This document shows, one piece after another, positions 14,425 through 25,008 of a stretch of DNA of 64,000 nucleotides. The notes under the pieces are model-generated. The model was not told the DNA's origin. It worked only from the letters and a program-made list of their open reading frames with translations, and did no database searches. Position 1 is the stretch's first letter, and every line of letters starts with the position of its first letter. Made by a program: the position numbers and the translations under genes. The stretch is from Anadara kagoshimensis (taxonomy: Eukaryota > Mollusca > Bivalvia > Arcoida > Arcidae). The stretch is taken from NCBI GenBank assembly GCA_021292105.1, contig CM037861.1, forward strand, positions 35,370,172 through 35,434,171. Direction: 5' to 3'.

Positions 14425-14590
14425 ATCCGAATCACAATCCAAAAGAAAAGTAAAAACTTTGGAACTGACACGTAAACTTCCACCAGGGAAGTGAGGCCGG
14501 GTATTCGGAAAGGTAAGCACCTCCTGTTTAGCTAGCTACACCCGCCACGTGTGTAATCAAAATTGTGTGAAAGGAACATCAAGCTATGAG
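14425..14590 (+). repeat. Dispersed repeat R1, copy 1
   Basis: The order is: CGAATCACAATCCAAAAGAA, AAAAACTTTGGAACT, GGCCGGGTATTCGG, CACCTCCTGTTTAGCTAGCT, ACACCCGCCACGTGTGTAAT and CAAAATTG. The same order appears at 19,665-19,800 and, inverted, at 22,900-23,060. A member of an unidentified dispersed family. Confidence 0.7.
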
Positions 14591-14705
14591 ACGTCAAATA
14601 TATCCAGGGCAATCATCAAACTTGTCAACAATACTGTGATGACGGACATAAAACTTTTTGAGGGCCTTGATAAGCCTAGGCTTGCAATATCCCTAGGTCA
14701 ACAAT

Positions 14706-14960
14706 TTATTTGCAAGCAAAAAAGGAAAGTTCACAATAGAAAAATTGAAGTTTGTCATATAGTTTCAAATGTAGCCTTTCGTGTGCGTCATAATTCAGGT
14801 ATAAGTCTAAATATGAAGCAGAACTTGAGGAATCAATCGTGTCTTTTATTTCAAGCTCACTAAGATAGATGACATTTACATAGTCTTCAAATTTAGAATT
14901 GTTAAGAGACAGAACGTCATCTATATATCTGTATGTTGAGTTTATAAAATACAAAGTTGG
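14706..14960 (-). pseudogene. Reverse transcriptase fragment, YIDD motif (retroelement remnant 1)
   Basis: Minus-strand translation gives a piece of a reverse transcriptase palm domain. YRYIDDVLSLNN carries the YxDD catalytic box around residues 10-13, followed by an IY..ELEIKDT stretch, then SASYLDLYLN and HLKLYDK. After KLYDK the frame is lost: compared with the second copy at 36,237, about 8 bp (CGTGATGA) are missing, so the RDDFNF continuation is replaced by an unrelated tail. The order YIDD, SYLDL, KLYDKRDD resembles Penelope-like or related retroelement RTs in overall layout; class is tentative. The plus-strand open frame 14,549-14,863 is a shadow. The fragment ends where direct-repeat block B starts, which suggests insertion into an older repeat. 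Confidence 0.8.
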
Positions 14961-15240
14961 TTGATGTAGCTGCTACTATGTCGTCACCATGACGTCATAA
15001 ACACAAGTTTTGAGAAAACGCTATAAAATCGTGTCAATTTATCCTTTATAAAATTATTTCTGTACAGCATAATAAAACACATTAAGACAAAGTATGTTTT
15101 TCATTTACTGAATGAATTGTAGTTATAAATGATCATATTCTCATCCTCAAGAAAAGACACCACTTTATTAGAAAAATATATATATATTAAAGATACCCTT
15201 TTTTAAAAAATGATCGAAACGGGGTAAGGAAACGTTTTTA
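14948..15240 (+). repeat. Direct repeat copy 1, right part (block B)
   Basis: TTGATGTAGCTGCTACTATG, the AATAAAACACATTAAGACAA stretch and ATACCCTTTTTTAAAAAATG recur in the same order about 345-350 bp downstream. The two copies differ at many positions, so the duplication is old. Confidence 0.7.
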
Positions 15241-15590
15241 TCTTTGTTGTCGATGATATTATGTAGATATATCATTATAAAGGGAACAGTTTCAGCTTTA
15301 ATAAAGTACAAACTTGATTGGTGTAGCTATTACTGTGACTTTCCGTGATGTCATAAACTCAATTTTTGAAGATGAACGCTGTAGAATCATTTTGAATTAT
15401 ACTATATGAAATTATCTCTGTATCACCCAATAAAACACATTGAAACACTGCATGCTTTTCATTTACTTCATAAATTGTTGTTTTAAATGTTCATAATTCT
15501 CATTTTAAAGAAAAGACTCCATTCTGTTAGGAAAAATATATTAATTTAAAGATGCCCTTTTATTTAAGATTGATTGAATTTTATGATTAA
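15241..15590 (+). repeat. Direct repeat copy 2 (blocks A and B uninterrupted)
   Basis: Blocks A (to about 15,308) and B (from about 15,305) are contiguous: TTGGTGTAGCTATTACTGTG, AATAAAACACATTGAAACAC and GATGCCCTTTTATTTAAGAT. This copy shows the arrangement before insertion. Confidence 0.7.
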
Positions 15591-15639
15591 TAGTTTTCTC
15601 GATTAAAGTAACCCAGTGTGTTTAATTTCTTTGTATAAA

Positions 15640-15676
15640 TAATATCATCATCATCATCATTATCATCATCATCAAT
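15640..15676. repeat. ATC microsatellite
   Basis: Run of ATC units with one interruption (CATTATC). Confidence 0.9.
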
Positions 15677-15726
15677 CAATTTTTTCATAAATTCATGACA
15701 ATACAAATTTACAAAAATGCCCAACA

Positions 15727-15760
15727 TATAGGATTATGGGTGATGACCCATAATCCTATA
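15727..15760. repeat. Perfect hairpin, 15-bp arms and 4-nt loop
   Basis: TATAGGATTATGGGT, loop GATG, then the exact reverse complement. It is not followed by a T run and no transcript is evident, so no terminator role is claimed. Confidence 0.92.
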
Positions 15761-16682
15761 GCTAACAAAAGCTTAATTAAGAATCTTAGTTTGAGAATGC
15801 CTTTTAGTTCAAAGTATTACCAGTGGTGATTTAGCAGGTGTTTTAATGGTAGTCATATGCCACAGGGTTGTTATATGCATCTAGAGCAGTGGAAACCTAA
15901 CATGCGATTTCTGCCATTGACTAGTTGAAGCGAATAGGAACATCAAGAATAAATCTCTTTTACTTCACTGCATGCTTTTCATTTACTTTACCTACTGCAC
16001 ATAGAAATTTTCTAAAGATATTTTTTATTATCTTTATGCTTTATCACTACAGTATTTCCACAAAGTAACATCGGTATCACCAGAAAAAAAACATTGACCG
16101 TAAACCATAGAAAAAAATGTAGGAGGATGTCAGGACAATGCATAGAACAGATGTCAACTCAAACCATCATCAATTTATAAAAATAAAAGCTGCCAAACAA
16201 ATCCTGGAAAAACAAAACATGATCGAGTGAGAAAATTGAAACAATTGGAAAAGAAAGAAGAATTAAGATTAATCTGAAGAACAGGTTTTATGCTTTAACA
16301 GCTATGGGTGATGATTAATGAGAGCTGGGATGTCATAAAAAGGGCATATCAGTATAACAACACAGATAATATGGTTGGCAGAGGAAACACGGAACAAAAT
16401 ATCACAAGGAAATGAAAGAGAAAATAACAAATAGCAGAACCAGATTAGCAAAAAATAGCATGAAGGGAGTATGAAGAGACAAAGGAAGAAATATAAAGGA
16501 ACACAAACAAGTGCATTTCAAACCTAGGGTGACGTCTTGCAATGTGCTGTATAAGTCAGGCGCGATAGATGACTCTCTCTTAAAAGATCAGTGCTCCTAA
16601 TGCACCTTCAATTTGTCGTCTAATACAAATGGTATATAGTGTTCACTTATTCTCTATTACCCGACCTATTCCAAAAATTTAA
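15761..16682. other. No gene seen
   Basis: AT-rich sequence with an A-rich plus strand between 16,080 and 16,510. No open frame of note and no clear repeat. Confidence 0.55.
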
Positions 16683-16975
16683 CCACTGTGGTACCTCAGT
16701 TGGTAGAGTGCTTGCTCCGTAAGTGGGAGGTCGTGGGTTCGATCCCAGGCAGGGTCAAGCACTCGCCATTACGAAATGAAAGTCACGGTTCTTTTGGATG
16801 GGAACTTAAAATAAACAAGGTCCCATGTCACTGTGGGCTTGGCACGCTAAATAATGCCTTCAGTGCACCACACAGGCAAAATTTCTGCACCTTCGTCTAT
16901 AGCTGGGATGTTTCGATATAAGTGAAATATTCTTGACTGGGACGTTAAACATCATTACTCATTTCAACTCATTAG
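16683..16975 (+). mobile_element. tRNA-derived SINE, near full length
   Basis: The head carries a pol III A box (TACCTCAGTTGGTAGAGTGC) and B box (GTGGGTTCGATCCCAGG). The central block reads AGTCACGGTTCTTTTGGATG, GGAACTTAAAATAAACAAGG, TCCCATGTCACTG and GGCACGCTAAATAATGCC. The tail reads GCAAAATTTCTGCACCTTCG and TTCTTGACTGGGACGTTAAA. The central block resembles what I remember of the 'Meta' SINE core domain found across metazoans including molluscs. The open frame inside is meaningless. Immediately after it, TCAAGCATTCGGTAATTTC (about 17,008) matches an internal piece of the second SINE. Confidence 0.88.
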
Positions 16976-19664
16976 TCTGAAAATAGGCTGCATAACCGTT
17001 ATTTCGTCAAGCATTCGGTAATTTCAATTACTAGTAGCTTTCAGAATTTCCGGTTTCTGTTGCCATGGTAACCGATATTTATCGAAAAATATTTTTTATT
17101 CTTATTTAGTATAAGAAAAAATAGAGTAAAATATATTTATGGTTTTACCTTCCATCGATAATTTTTTTAAAAAATGTCGAAACTGCGATCTATTTGGTTG
17201 TTAAAACATAAATTTAGCACATATATAGTGTTTGTTTTAAGTATTTGGCTGAAAATACACAAAACTTGCTGCTTTTATTTTTTTTTTATTTTTTGGGAAA
17301 ACGTGAAAATTTGGATATAATTTTTATACAGCAATTTTCCGCAATATCTAAATTTAATATGGACTCGTATAAATATATTTCTAGTGTGTCAAAATTAGGA
17401 TATGAGCAATTTGAAACAAATGCAAAATTGTGCAAAATATTACTCATTTTCGTGGTAAAATCAATAGTTACGTTGCCATAGTAACTGATATTTAGATTTT
17501 ATGCACCTGTAAGTGAAGTATTGTATATAGGGGATACTAAATATATATGGGTTGGTATTTACAACTTTAAGTCTAAATACCCGGAAAATTGCGTTGAAAA
17601 TCAGGTACTGGTTTTGTAAAAAAAAAAAAAAAACCACAAAAAATAGCTCTGCAACTCTTTCTTTTTTTATATTAGGAAATGGTTTTGCTTTCGAGTAACG
17701 AGTACTATTATCCACTAGTGTCTATATGTAACAGTAGCCATTTTTAGATATCAGTGCTACAGCAACTCGTTTAAATTAAGTGACTTTCCGAAATGTACGC
17801 TGTCATTCATAACGGCTAACATTCGATTGTAAACCTTGCAATTAAAAACTTGACATAATCCTATCTGTAGTTTTTTTTTCGAAGATGACCTGACTAAACC
17901 GAATCATGTACTAAATATATAGTTCTATTTCATTAACTGTTTAAACAACTTTATCAAGTTGTTGAATTCACTTTTTAATTCCCTTTCACAAACCATGAAA
18001 ACACATTCATTTTCAGAAAATTTCTTATGACAAGATTTTGCACGCTTCTTATATCTTTTTAATGGCATATGATTGTGCCTTCCTCACATCATCAACTGGA
18101 ATATCAAAACCACACTTTTTCTTTCTCCTTTTGTTTGGTGTTTGAACTTCTTGTAAACTGCACGACACTCTTATACATTAATAATTGTTTGTTGTTTATT
18201 CGCTTTCTATTTTGTCACATCTTTAGTCTTGATCTGAATGATTTGGTTCCCTTGTTCTTTAACACTTGCGCTTTAACATAACCGTGCCTTTTAATATCAC
18301 CACTTAAATACGGAGTGTCATTAAATATCGTTGCTTCAAACAATCGTCTCAATAGATAACTCATAACCGCATTTTAATTGTACATAATTATCATTTACAG
18401 CATTACATGAACTTAGCTGTATGCATACACTCTGAACCAACTTCTTATACTCAGTACTTTGATTACTAGGATACCAACCTCAACTTCTACAAGTTCAAGA
18501 GATCATGCACTAAAATCCGGGGTAACGAGGCTAAAAGGTTTGAAGGTTGATTTTGTAAAAAAAAAAACTGTCCGTAAAACCAATGTCTTACGCATTCAGT
18601 CGTTTCCAATTAAAATAAGAAACAGTTTTTGAAGAAAAGTCTGCAAACGTTAAATTTTGGGAAAAACCAAAAATTCCAGATCTTGGAGCATTTTCTGGGA
18701 ACAACAACACAACGTATCTTTCATTTTGGACACATGATAGATTAAAATGCAAAACATCCTGACAGATTCCCGATTTTGTGTCAAAGGCGATAAAATCGAT
18801 ATTGTAAAATATAATTTATCATATCTACCCTTGGTTGTTGTTTATAATACATTGGATTTCTATAGATAAAAGTGTTACAAATATTCAGAAAATATGAAAC
18901 CTTAATACCGTAGCAAATAATAATGTTTCCCCTAACCAAAACAACGAAAATGTCAAAAATACATTATTTTGGCACATGCTTGCCAATAAGTGTTTAAAAT
19001 AAAACATAATTGTTTGTTACATCTCCCGTTTGTTCCAAACATGTTTATAAAACAACAATATGTAGAGTCTTTGGTGATTTTGTTTGCAAATTTGCACTTT
19101 TCAATATAACAATTATGTGGAAAATGAGTTTTCGTTTATAGTTGAAACGGATAAATTTATTTCCCCTACAACAAAATTGAAAAAACAGGTGAAAATCAAT
19201 GTTTATGCAATATATGCTGATATGTGTTTCTAATAAAGATTTTGAGAAAAATTAAACACAACAATGATATAACAAGCTGCGAGAATTTAAAATATTTGTG
19301 AAATGCTTTAGCTTAGGATAGATAGGTCTAACTTACATAATAAAATAATAATTATATTATTCATTTATATGTAAATTGCAATAAGAAAAAAGAAGCTTCG
19401 CCTCTGATATTTAGGCATTGAATCTCGACTGTTATATATTGACGCAATTCTCTGACGCAATAAAGAGTCTAATGACACCAAAAACTATCGGAAATAGCAA
19501 ACCTTCTTGATGAGGTGAATAAAATTATTTCCACTACCCCAAAATTATGAAAAAACTGTTTAGGTTAGTATTTTTTGGTGAAGGTTTTTAACAAGTGTCT
19601 ATGCAACAATTATGTTTTAATGCAATGTAGAAGAGGCTAATATTCATATTTAAACTTGAAAATC
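16976..19664. other. No gene seen; two X-box-like motifs
   Basis: AT-rich sequence with homopolymer runs (A15 near 17,620). GTTGCCATGGTAACCGATAT (about 17,059) and GTTGCCATAGTAACTGATAT (about 17,474) are related sequences in direct orientation; the first is a near-perfect palindrome matching the RFX X-box pattern. Open frames at 17,245, 17,461 and 18,069 are low-complexity Phe/Ile/Lys/Leu translations of AT-rich DNA and are not called. Confidence 0.5.
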
Positions 19665-19800
19665 AAAACAAACTTGTCAAAATCACAATCCCCACAAAAG
19701 TAATAACTTTGAAACTAGCAAATTGGCCCGGGTGGTCCTGAAGCACTTCCTGTTTAGCAATTACACTTTCCACGTATAATGTAAAACTGAGTGTAAGGCA
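19665..19800 (+). repeat. Dispersed repeat R1, copy 2
   Basis: AATCACAATCCCCACAAAAG, TAATAACTTTGAAACTAGC, GGCCCGGGTGG, GCACTTCCTGTTTAGCAATT and ACACTTTCCACGT follow the order of copy 1 at 14,425. More degenerate than copy 1. Confidence 0.6.
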
Positions 19801-22800
19801 TTTTTGGTTATAGTGTTAAATGAACATATTTTCATTAGATAAATTTTAATCAGATCCATGAGCTATATAAACCATATTCATTATTACTTTGCATGTCTCC
19901 AATAAATCTTATTTTAAAAAGTCTGAACTGACAAAATTTCTATATCCAATAACATCTTTATATTCCTTAAAGGAATGATTGATAGATATAACATGACAAA
20001 TAAATTGCCTGGCCATAATATAATGGTAAAAGAAAGTGCTATTCAGCCTTAAGACTGTAGCAAGTGCCCAGTGCCACGTACTTTTAAGAATATAAGATTT
20101 TGGGCAGAAACTGAAATTGTACGTAGGTTACTTCCTAATATCACGATGCCATTAGAAAAAGTTGCAAAGTGTGTAAATTGTGGCCGCAATCTTGGATAAA
20201 TGCGGTTTTAATGGTTTAGTAAACTTCTTTTGCCATATAATCACGAATGATAGGTTAACATCACTACGTAACCGAGGTCATAGAAAACTAGAAAGATATA
20301 AGAAATGCTTTAAGACCAAGATGTTTTAACAAAGAATATAGCCCTGTAGATAATTATGTTTTAGCTAAAATAAGCTAGACATGGATAACAAAGGTCGGAT
20401 TGAAAAAGCGAAATTGCAAACATTACCAGAGTGGCAAAGATCGATGGAACAACGGGTATGATGAGATAAGTAAATATCTGACATTTTTGGCAGGGAAAAA
20501 AGCCAGGTGCTCGGGAAGAGTAATCGCCTCCTGCAAAGTTGAGAATGAAAGTAGTGACAAGAAGAGTCATTTCAATTCAGAAGGTTTGGAAGGAAACAAG
20601 ATCTAAACTAATTTATTGTTAGATTGTTGAATCTGTAATTGAAACATATTTATATTTAAACCAAAGAAGCTCTTCCATCATGTACTGTTCGACAAACAAC
20701 TTTATTGCGTCTTTAATCAGTTTAAGAGGAAGGATGTAGATTTATATGCATGTCAAAGTAAATGGCTAGTGATTTTGAAGATGATTTTGAAAATTTGTCC
20801 CAAGACTGACTGACGCTGCTTTGCAAATAACAAAGTGTATTACAAGTTTAGAGTGCGTAACATTTACACAATTATTTTTGCGCTTTGTCTTATTTGCAAA
20901 TTTGTATTTTGGATTTCTTAAGTCTTTTGTCTTGTTTGGTTAGAATGTGTTTTATTCAAATGTGGTTCAAAATAAAATTCAGTGTCTTTCACCTTTCCAT
21001 ACTTGACCCTGTAGCTGTGATCAGTATGTTTTTTAACTCAAATGCGGCATTTATATTCTAACTCTCAAGTAAAGTAGTTTAAGTAGGCTACTGTTCTTGT
21101 CATTTTATGTATACAAAATAGAATTTAAACGCATTGCTTTTTTACCAATCTGAAAACCTATCCGTTTACTGACATTTGTACTATTATATAGTACTATTAT
21201 TGTACTATATATGTCTCAAATACATGTATTCATATGATTTTGTTATATTTCTTCTTCCAATGCAAGATAAGCCATTACTTCTGAGCCTGGAAAGGATTTC
21301 GATGTTTTCACATTTTTGGAAATGGGAAATCAATTAAGTCATGATAGGCTACCAAAATTAAAATTTCCGACATATTTTCATGATAGCTACCAAAATTAAC
21401 ATTCGAACATATTTTCGTGTTTTTAGTGTAAGCGCATTAAATCAATATATGATATTTTTAAGTCATTGCCTATATCACAAAAAAAAAGATTCTGTTTTGC
21501 CATAAGCACATTGAGTTTTAAATGAAATAAGTAGGCACTATTCTATGAATAAGGCAAACAATTCATGAATTGCAGATCATTTTCACTGAACTATATGTAA
21601 ATCATTAAAGATAGCACAGCTATATGACTAATATCTTTGTCAGAGCTTACAACTGTCAATTATTTTAAAGAAACGCAAGTGTCAGTTTCCTCAGTCGATA
21701 ATTGTTTTTTTTACGAATTGTAAGAATCGTGTGATCTCGAATCATGGTCAAATAAAGTCACAAAAATTAAACAAGAAACGAACCACAAATGTAGTAAAAT
21801 AAAAACCGTTATATGTAGTGACTAAATTTTTGAAAGTAGAAAAATTATTATGGAGCTACCTGAGATTTTTCTATTTTATGTGAGTTGACCTAAACATTAT
21901 TGTGATTCGTTTTCGCCAATTGGTTTCATGAAAAAAAAATAACGCTTTAAAAATAACTACTGCTACGGTTAAATCTCGCTTCTGGAAACTTGCCCTTAAA
22001 CGCTTTAGAGTTGTTTATATTTTTTAATCGAATTTTTAAATCATTTAAGTAATTTGCTTTACTGAAAATTTGGCGTTTATCTTGATCTTTTTGCATTTTA
22101 ACAGTCTCTGCACATTTGACGGACAGACGAAGACTTCATTTATCATTTGAATTTTTTAATGTACGTTATAAGATGTTGTAATTTTAGAACATTTAACATT
22201 TTTTTAAACTTTTTTACAATCGAAAAACAATTTTGCAAAAAATATCTTGACACTCTCGCATGCTGTTACAGTGTTATACCATCTAGGAACTCCCATGTGT
22301 TCAGTACTTGAACCTAGAAATGTTTTTCTGTTTAGTATTACTAAAAATTAGGTTAGTTGCCCTGCAAATTGCATTGGGCAAATTGCATAATTTGCATATA
22401 AGATGGCTGCCTGACGCCAAATTGAAAATCTATCCTTCGTAGGAATTGTTCTACCATAGCTTGTAAAATGCCTTTTAATATGTTTTCAGGTATGAGGAAC
22501 TCATTTCCGTTGTTATTTTTAATATTTAGCACAATTTAAACAATTCTGACAATTTTTCAATTTTAAATCAATTTCAACTTTTGATACACTTCTGCTGTTG
22601 TTGATAAAATTTTGCGGGAAAAACAGCGTGTAGGCTATCTTGCACAGGGGGGTACAAGATGGAGATATCTTGCACCTCTCTTTTCATGAATTTTGTATCT
22701 GGGATGCAAAAAAAAAAAGTTCCCTTAACCCAAGGCATCGAATCTATTGGTCTTTTTGCGTCATCTTTTTTCACAGTCCGCAAATGAGGACCTACCCTAC

Positions 22801-22899
22801 CTTTTGCCACTATGTTCCGTGTGATAATTATATATTAAGCTACATGTATTAGAAATAATAATTATAATAGAATTAAGTTAAAACAAACCTGCCCTGTAT
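19801..22899. other. No gene seen
   Basis: Complementary open frames at 20,361-20,606 overlap on opposite strands with no family signature. The same holds for the pair at 22,574-22,852. No tandem repeat or inverted repeat stood out. Confidence 0.5.
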
Positions 22900-23060
22900 T
22901 TTTCACGCACCGGTGTACACAAAACGTGTTCTCATGTTCCTCAATTTTGATTACACGCGATAGGTGTAGTTAGCTAAACAGGAGTGCAAGTAGTTAGCTA
23001 AACCGAAAGCACCCGGTCTTACTTCCATAGCTTCAAAGTTTTTATTTATGGTTTGGTTGT
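22900..23060 (-). repeat. Dispersed repeat R1, copy 3 (inverted)
   Basis: On the minus strand the order is AAAAACTTTGAAGCTATGG, ACCGGGTGCTTTCGG, TTTAGCTAACTAC (twice), CGCGTGTAATCAAAATTG and AGGAACATGAGAAC. That matches copy 1, with an internal duplication of the TTTAGCTAACTAC piece. Confidence 0.7.
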
Positions 23061-23299
23061 TTGAATTTTATTTGAACATTTTTCAATCCGTTTAAGTTAA
23101 TAATTGAATTTGAGTGATCAAGTATGGTAGAAATTGTTCTCACTACGGGAACGTGATACAACGAAGCAAGCTGTTGCCCTCAAAACGATTTACTTCTGTC
23201 ACCACGATGTTATTGATAATTATGTGTCTCTGTATCCAAATTACTTTATTTACTCATGCCTGTGGTACACTCTTCCATCTAGTTCTATTCTGTGCTAGT

Positions 23300-23714
23300 C
23301 TGACCAAATCCTCTTAGTTTTCAGGTTTATCGATTGGTGTTTCTTTGCCTTCCAACTATTCAAGGATTCAACTTCAGAGTTTGTCGAGTTTACGCATTGT
23401 ATGACCTATTCATCGCCATTTCCGTATTTGATAGCTCCATCTCTATAGTCTTCTCCCATAACTCAATTTTTGTGATTTTTTTCTGGCCATCTTTCAAATC
23501 TCTATCAGTTGTTAATGACGACTTGGAGCTTGTTTAGGAGACATTTTGTTGTTTCCCATGTCTCGCAGCCATATAGAAGTATGATTTTCGTGCCCAAGTT
23601 GATGTTACCAGCTCTACAAATAGTTGTCATCATTCTAAATAATGTTGCGCACCACCTCAACCATACATAACGTATTGGTGGTTGTTGGCTTATTACTTCC
23701 TTGAAGTGTCCCAC
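23300..23714 (-). pseudogene. LINE C-terminal remnant (LLYGCETW region)
   Basis: Minus-strand translation holds GTKIILLYGCETWETTK then LLNKLQVVINN, the linker following the reverse transcriptase domain in many non-LTR retrotransposons. Past the stop, other frames give ELWEKT and RKWRWIGHTMR-like pieces, which are the next conserved blocks of the same proteins (typical pattern ELWxxT ... RRWxWIGHxLR). The order is right but the frame changes several times and some residues between GTKI and LLYG are missing. No RT catalytic box remains. The remnant lies directly upstream of the small plus-strand gene candidate at 23,748. Confidence 0.75.
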
Positions 23715-23747
23715 TCATATTTCCATTTGCTCCTCGGTTGTTTTCAG

Positions 23748-24104
23748 AGTCTATGGTTCAAACTTTTACGTTGAAAATCATTGCCATCATTTTAGTTTAC
23801 CATGCGTTGGCGTTAATGCACTCATATAAACAAAACATTGAACTTAGCAACTGTAACATGTGATATGATTGTTAAGTCAAATTGTGTTTTATTCAAAACT
23901 TGCCGATGTACATGTGGACATGATGTATGCCATTACAATCAGTTCTCGGAGACCCAGAATGGCAATATTTTGGCCCTTCAGACTACATCTGCAAGTTCTG
24001 AAAATGTTGTTAAAGTTGCTTATTCCATTGTTCATGAGTTATTTCAGATTATGAAAACCACATATATTCCAGTATTTCTTCTTATATTATGTGTTAACTA
24101 ATTA
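23748..24104 (+). CDS. Candidate small secreted Cys-rich protein, one frameshift
   Basis: Not a recognised family. TTGTTTTCAG at 23,738-23,747 would serve as a splice acceptor, and ATG follows at 23,753. The first frame gives a 36-residue signal-like segment (MVQTFTLKIIAIILVYHALA, then MHSYKQNIELSNCN) and stops at 23,861-23,863. In the next frame, overlapping that point, the reading continues CDMIVKSNC, FKTCRCTCGHDVCHYNQ and ends with a hydrophobic TYIPVFLLILCVN and TAA at 24,102. Removing one base near 23,855 would give about 116 residues with an N-terminal signal, several cysteines and a C-terminal hydrophobic tail of the kind seen in GPI-anchored proteins. Against it: AT-rich random sequence can do this, the C-terminal tail is short, and no homologue is known to me. 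It could also be a pseudogene. Confidence 0.3.
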
Positions 24105-24379
24105 CCAATACGCCTTATATATCCCCCACGTAGGAACTTGCTTTCACTGGAAACTGATCGACAATTGGCATAAAATTTTGGTATTCACCTTAAATAGTCT
24201 TGAATAATACATCTGTTGGAAATATTGGAGCAACGGTGTAGTGACATCTGTAGATGTCTCGAGCCGAATGTAAACCAAGGAGACTGTGCTTATATCAACA
24301 TTATAACCAGAAAATGGCATGTGACTTCCTGTTACCAGCAGTTTGCCAGCTGAAATCCTGTCCAGATAGTACGTGTTTT

Positions 24380-24735
24380 TGTTTTTAGCGCACCAGAGGT
24401 CGTTGAATAATTAAATGCGCTGTGTGTATGGGTGAATGTTGTAACATATTTTTGATACTATCGAACAGATTTCAATAAAACTCAGTCAGAAGTATGTATT
24501 GGAGGATGCAATTTAGATTTAATCATGACTACCAAAACTAGTTCAAAATGACTTAAGGTTGCAAATATCTTGCGAATCTTTGTTGAAAAACGCGTCAGAA
24601 ACGCCATGCGTTCATATCACAAGAAAGAGTATAATATGCTCTTTTTAATGAGCATTTAGATTAGTTTACTGTGTGAAATAATTTAAATTAAGTGAATCTT
24701 TGTTGAAACACGCGTCAGAAACGCCATGTGTGAAT
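24380..24735 (+). mobile_element. Dispersed-element fragment with a 120-bp internal duplication
   Basis: TTTCAATAAAACTCAGTCAG and AAGTATGTATTGGAGGATGC parallel TTTCAATGAAACTTAGTCAG and AAGTATATATGGGCTGG in the element at 49,431-50,674, so both belong to one family. GAATCTTTGTTGAAAAACGC followed by GTCAGAAACGCCATG near 24,574 recurs near 24,694. Confidence 0.65.
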
Positions 24736-24960
24736 TATGCAGTTTTCGGGGCTAAATGATGAATAATCTGATCAGAGGTTTTTAACCTAGCACAGAAAAT
24801 ATAAAACTGTAAGGGAAATGACAGGCAAATGTAATGTTACAAAAGGTACAAAACATATAGGACGTGTATATTTTTATTCTATGCACAATCAGAAAGGACA
24901 AATTCATATATCCATGATCAGCGCATGTCCCAAGCTATCATCATCTGTACAAGTTTCACC

Positions 24961-25008
24961 ATGAAACTCACTATTAGTGTTGTATGCGCAATCCTCTTTA
25001 TAGCAAGT
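24961..25008 (+). CDS. Possible first coding exon: signal-peptide-like MKLTISVVCAILFIA
   Basis: ATG at 24,961 follows TTTCACC, an acceptable start context. It encodes MKLTISVVCAILFIA: a positive residue, then a hydrophobic run, like a secretion signal. GTAAAA at 25,007 could be a splice donor; without splicing the frame ends after 20 codons at 25,023. A possible next exon lies at 25,636-25,684 (TTTCCTTTACTAG before it, CAG then GTTTGT at its end), and its frame stays open when joined in phase. There is no homology, no cDNA and no further exon that I can see, so this is speculative. Confidence 0.18.

Noticed and set aside
14549-14863. Plus-strand 104-codon open frame
   Set aside because: Opposite-strand shadow of the reverse transcriptase fragment.
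15727-15760. Transcription terminator
   Set aside because: Hairpin has no T run, and intrinsic terminators of this kind are not expected in a eukaryotic genome.
20361-20606. Overlapping frames on both strands
   Set aside because: Neither strand shows a motif, and overlapping frames of equal length are expected by chance.
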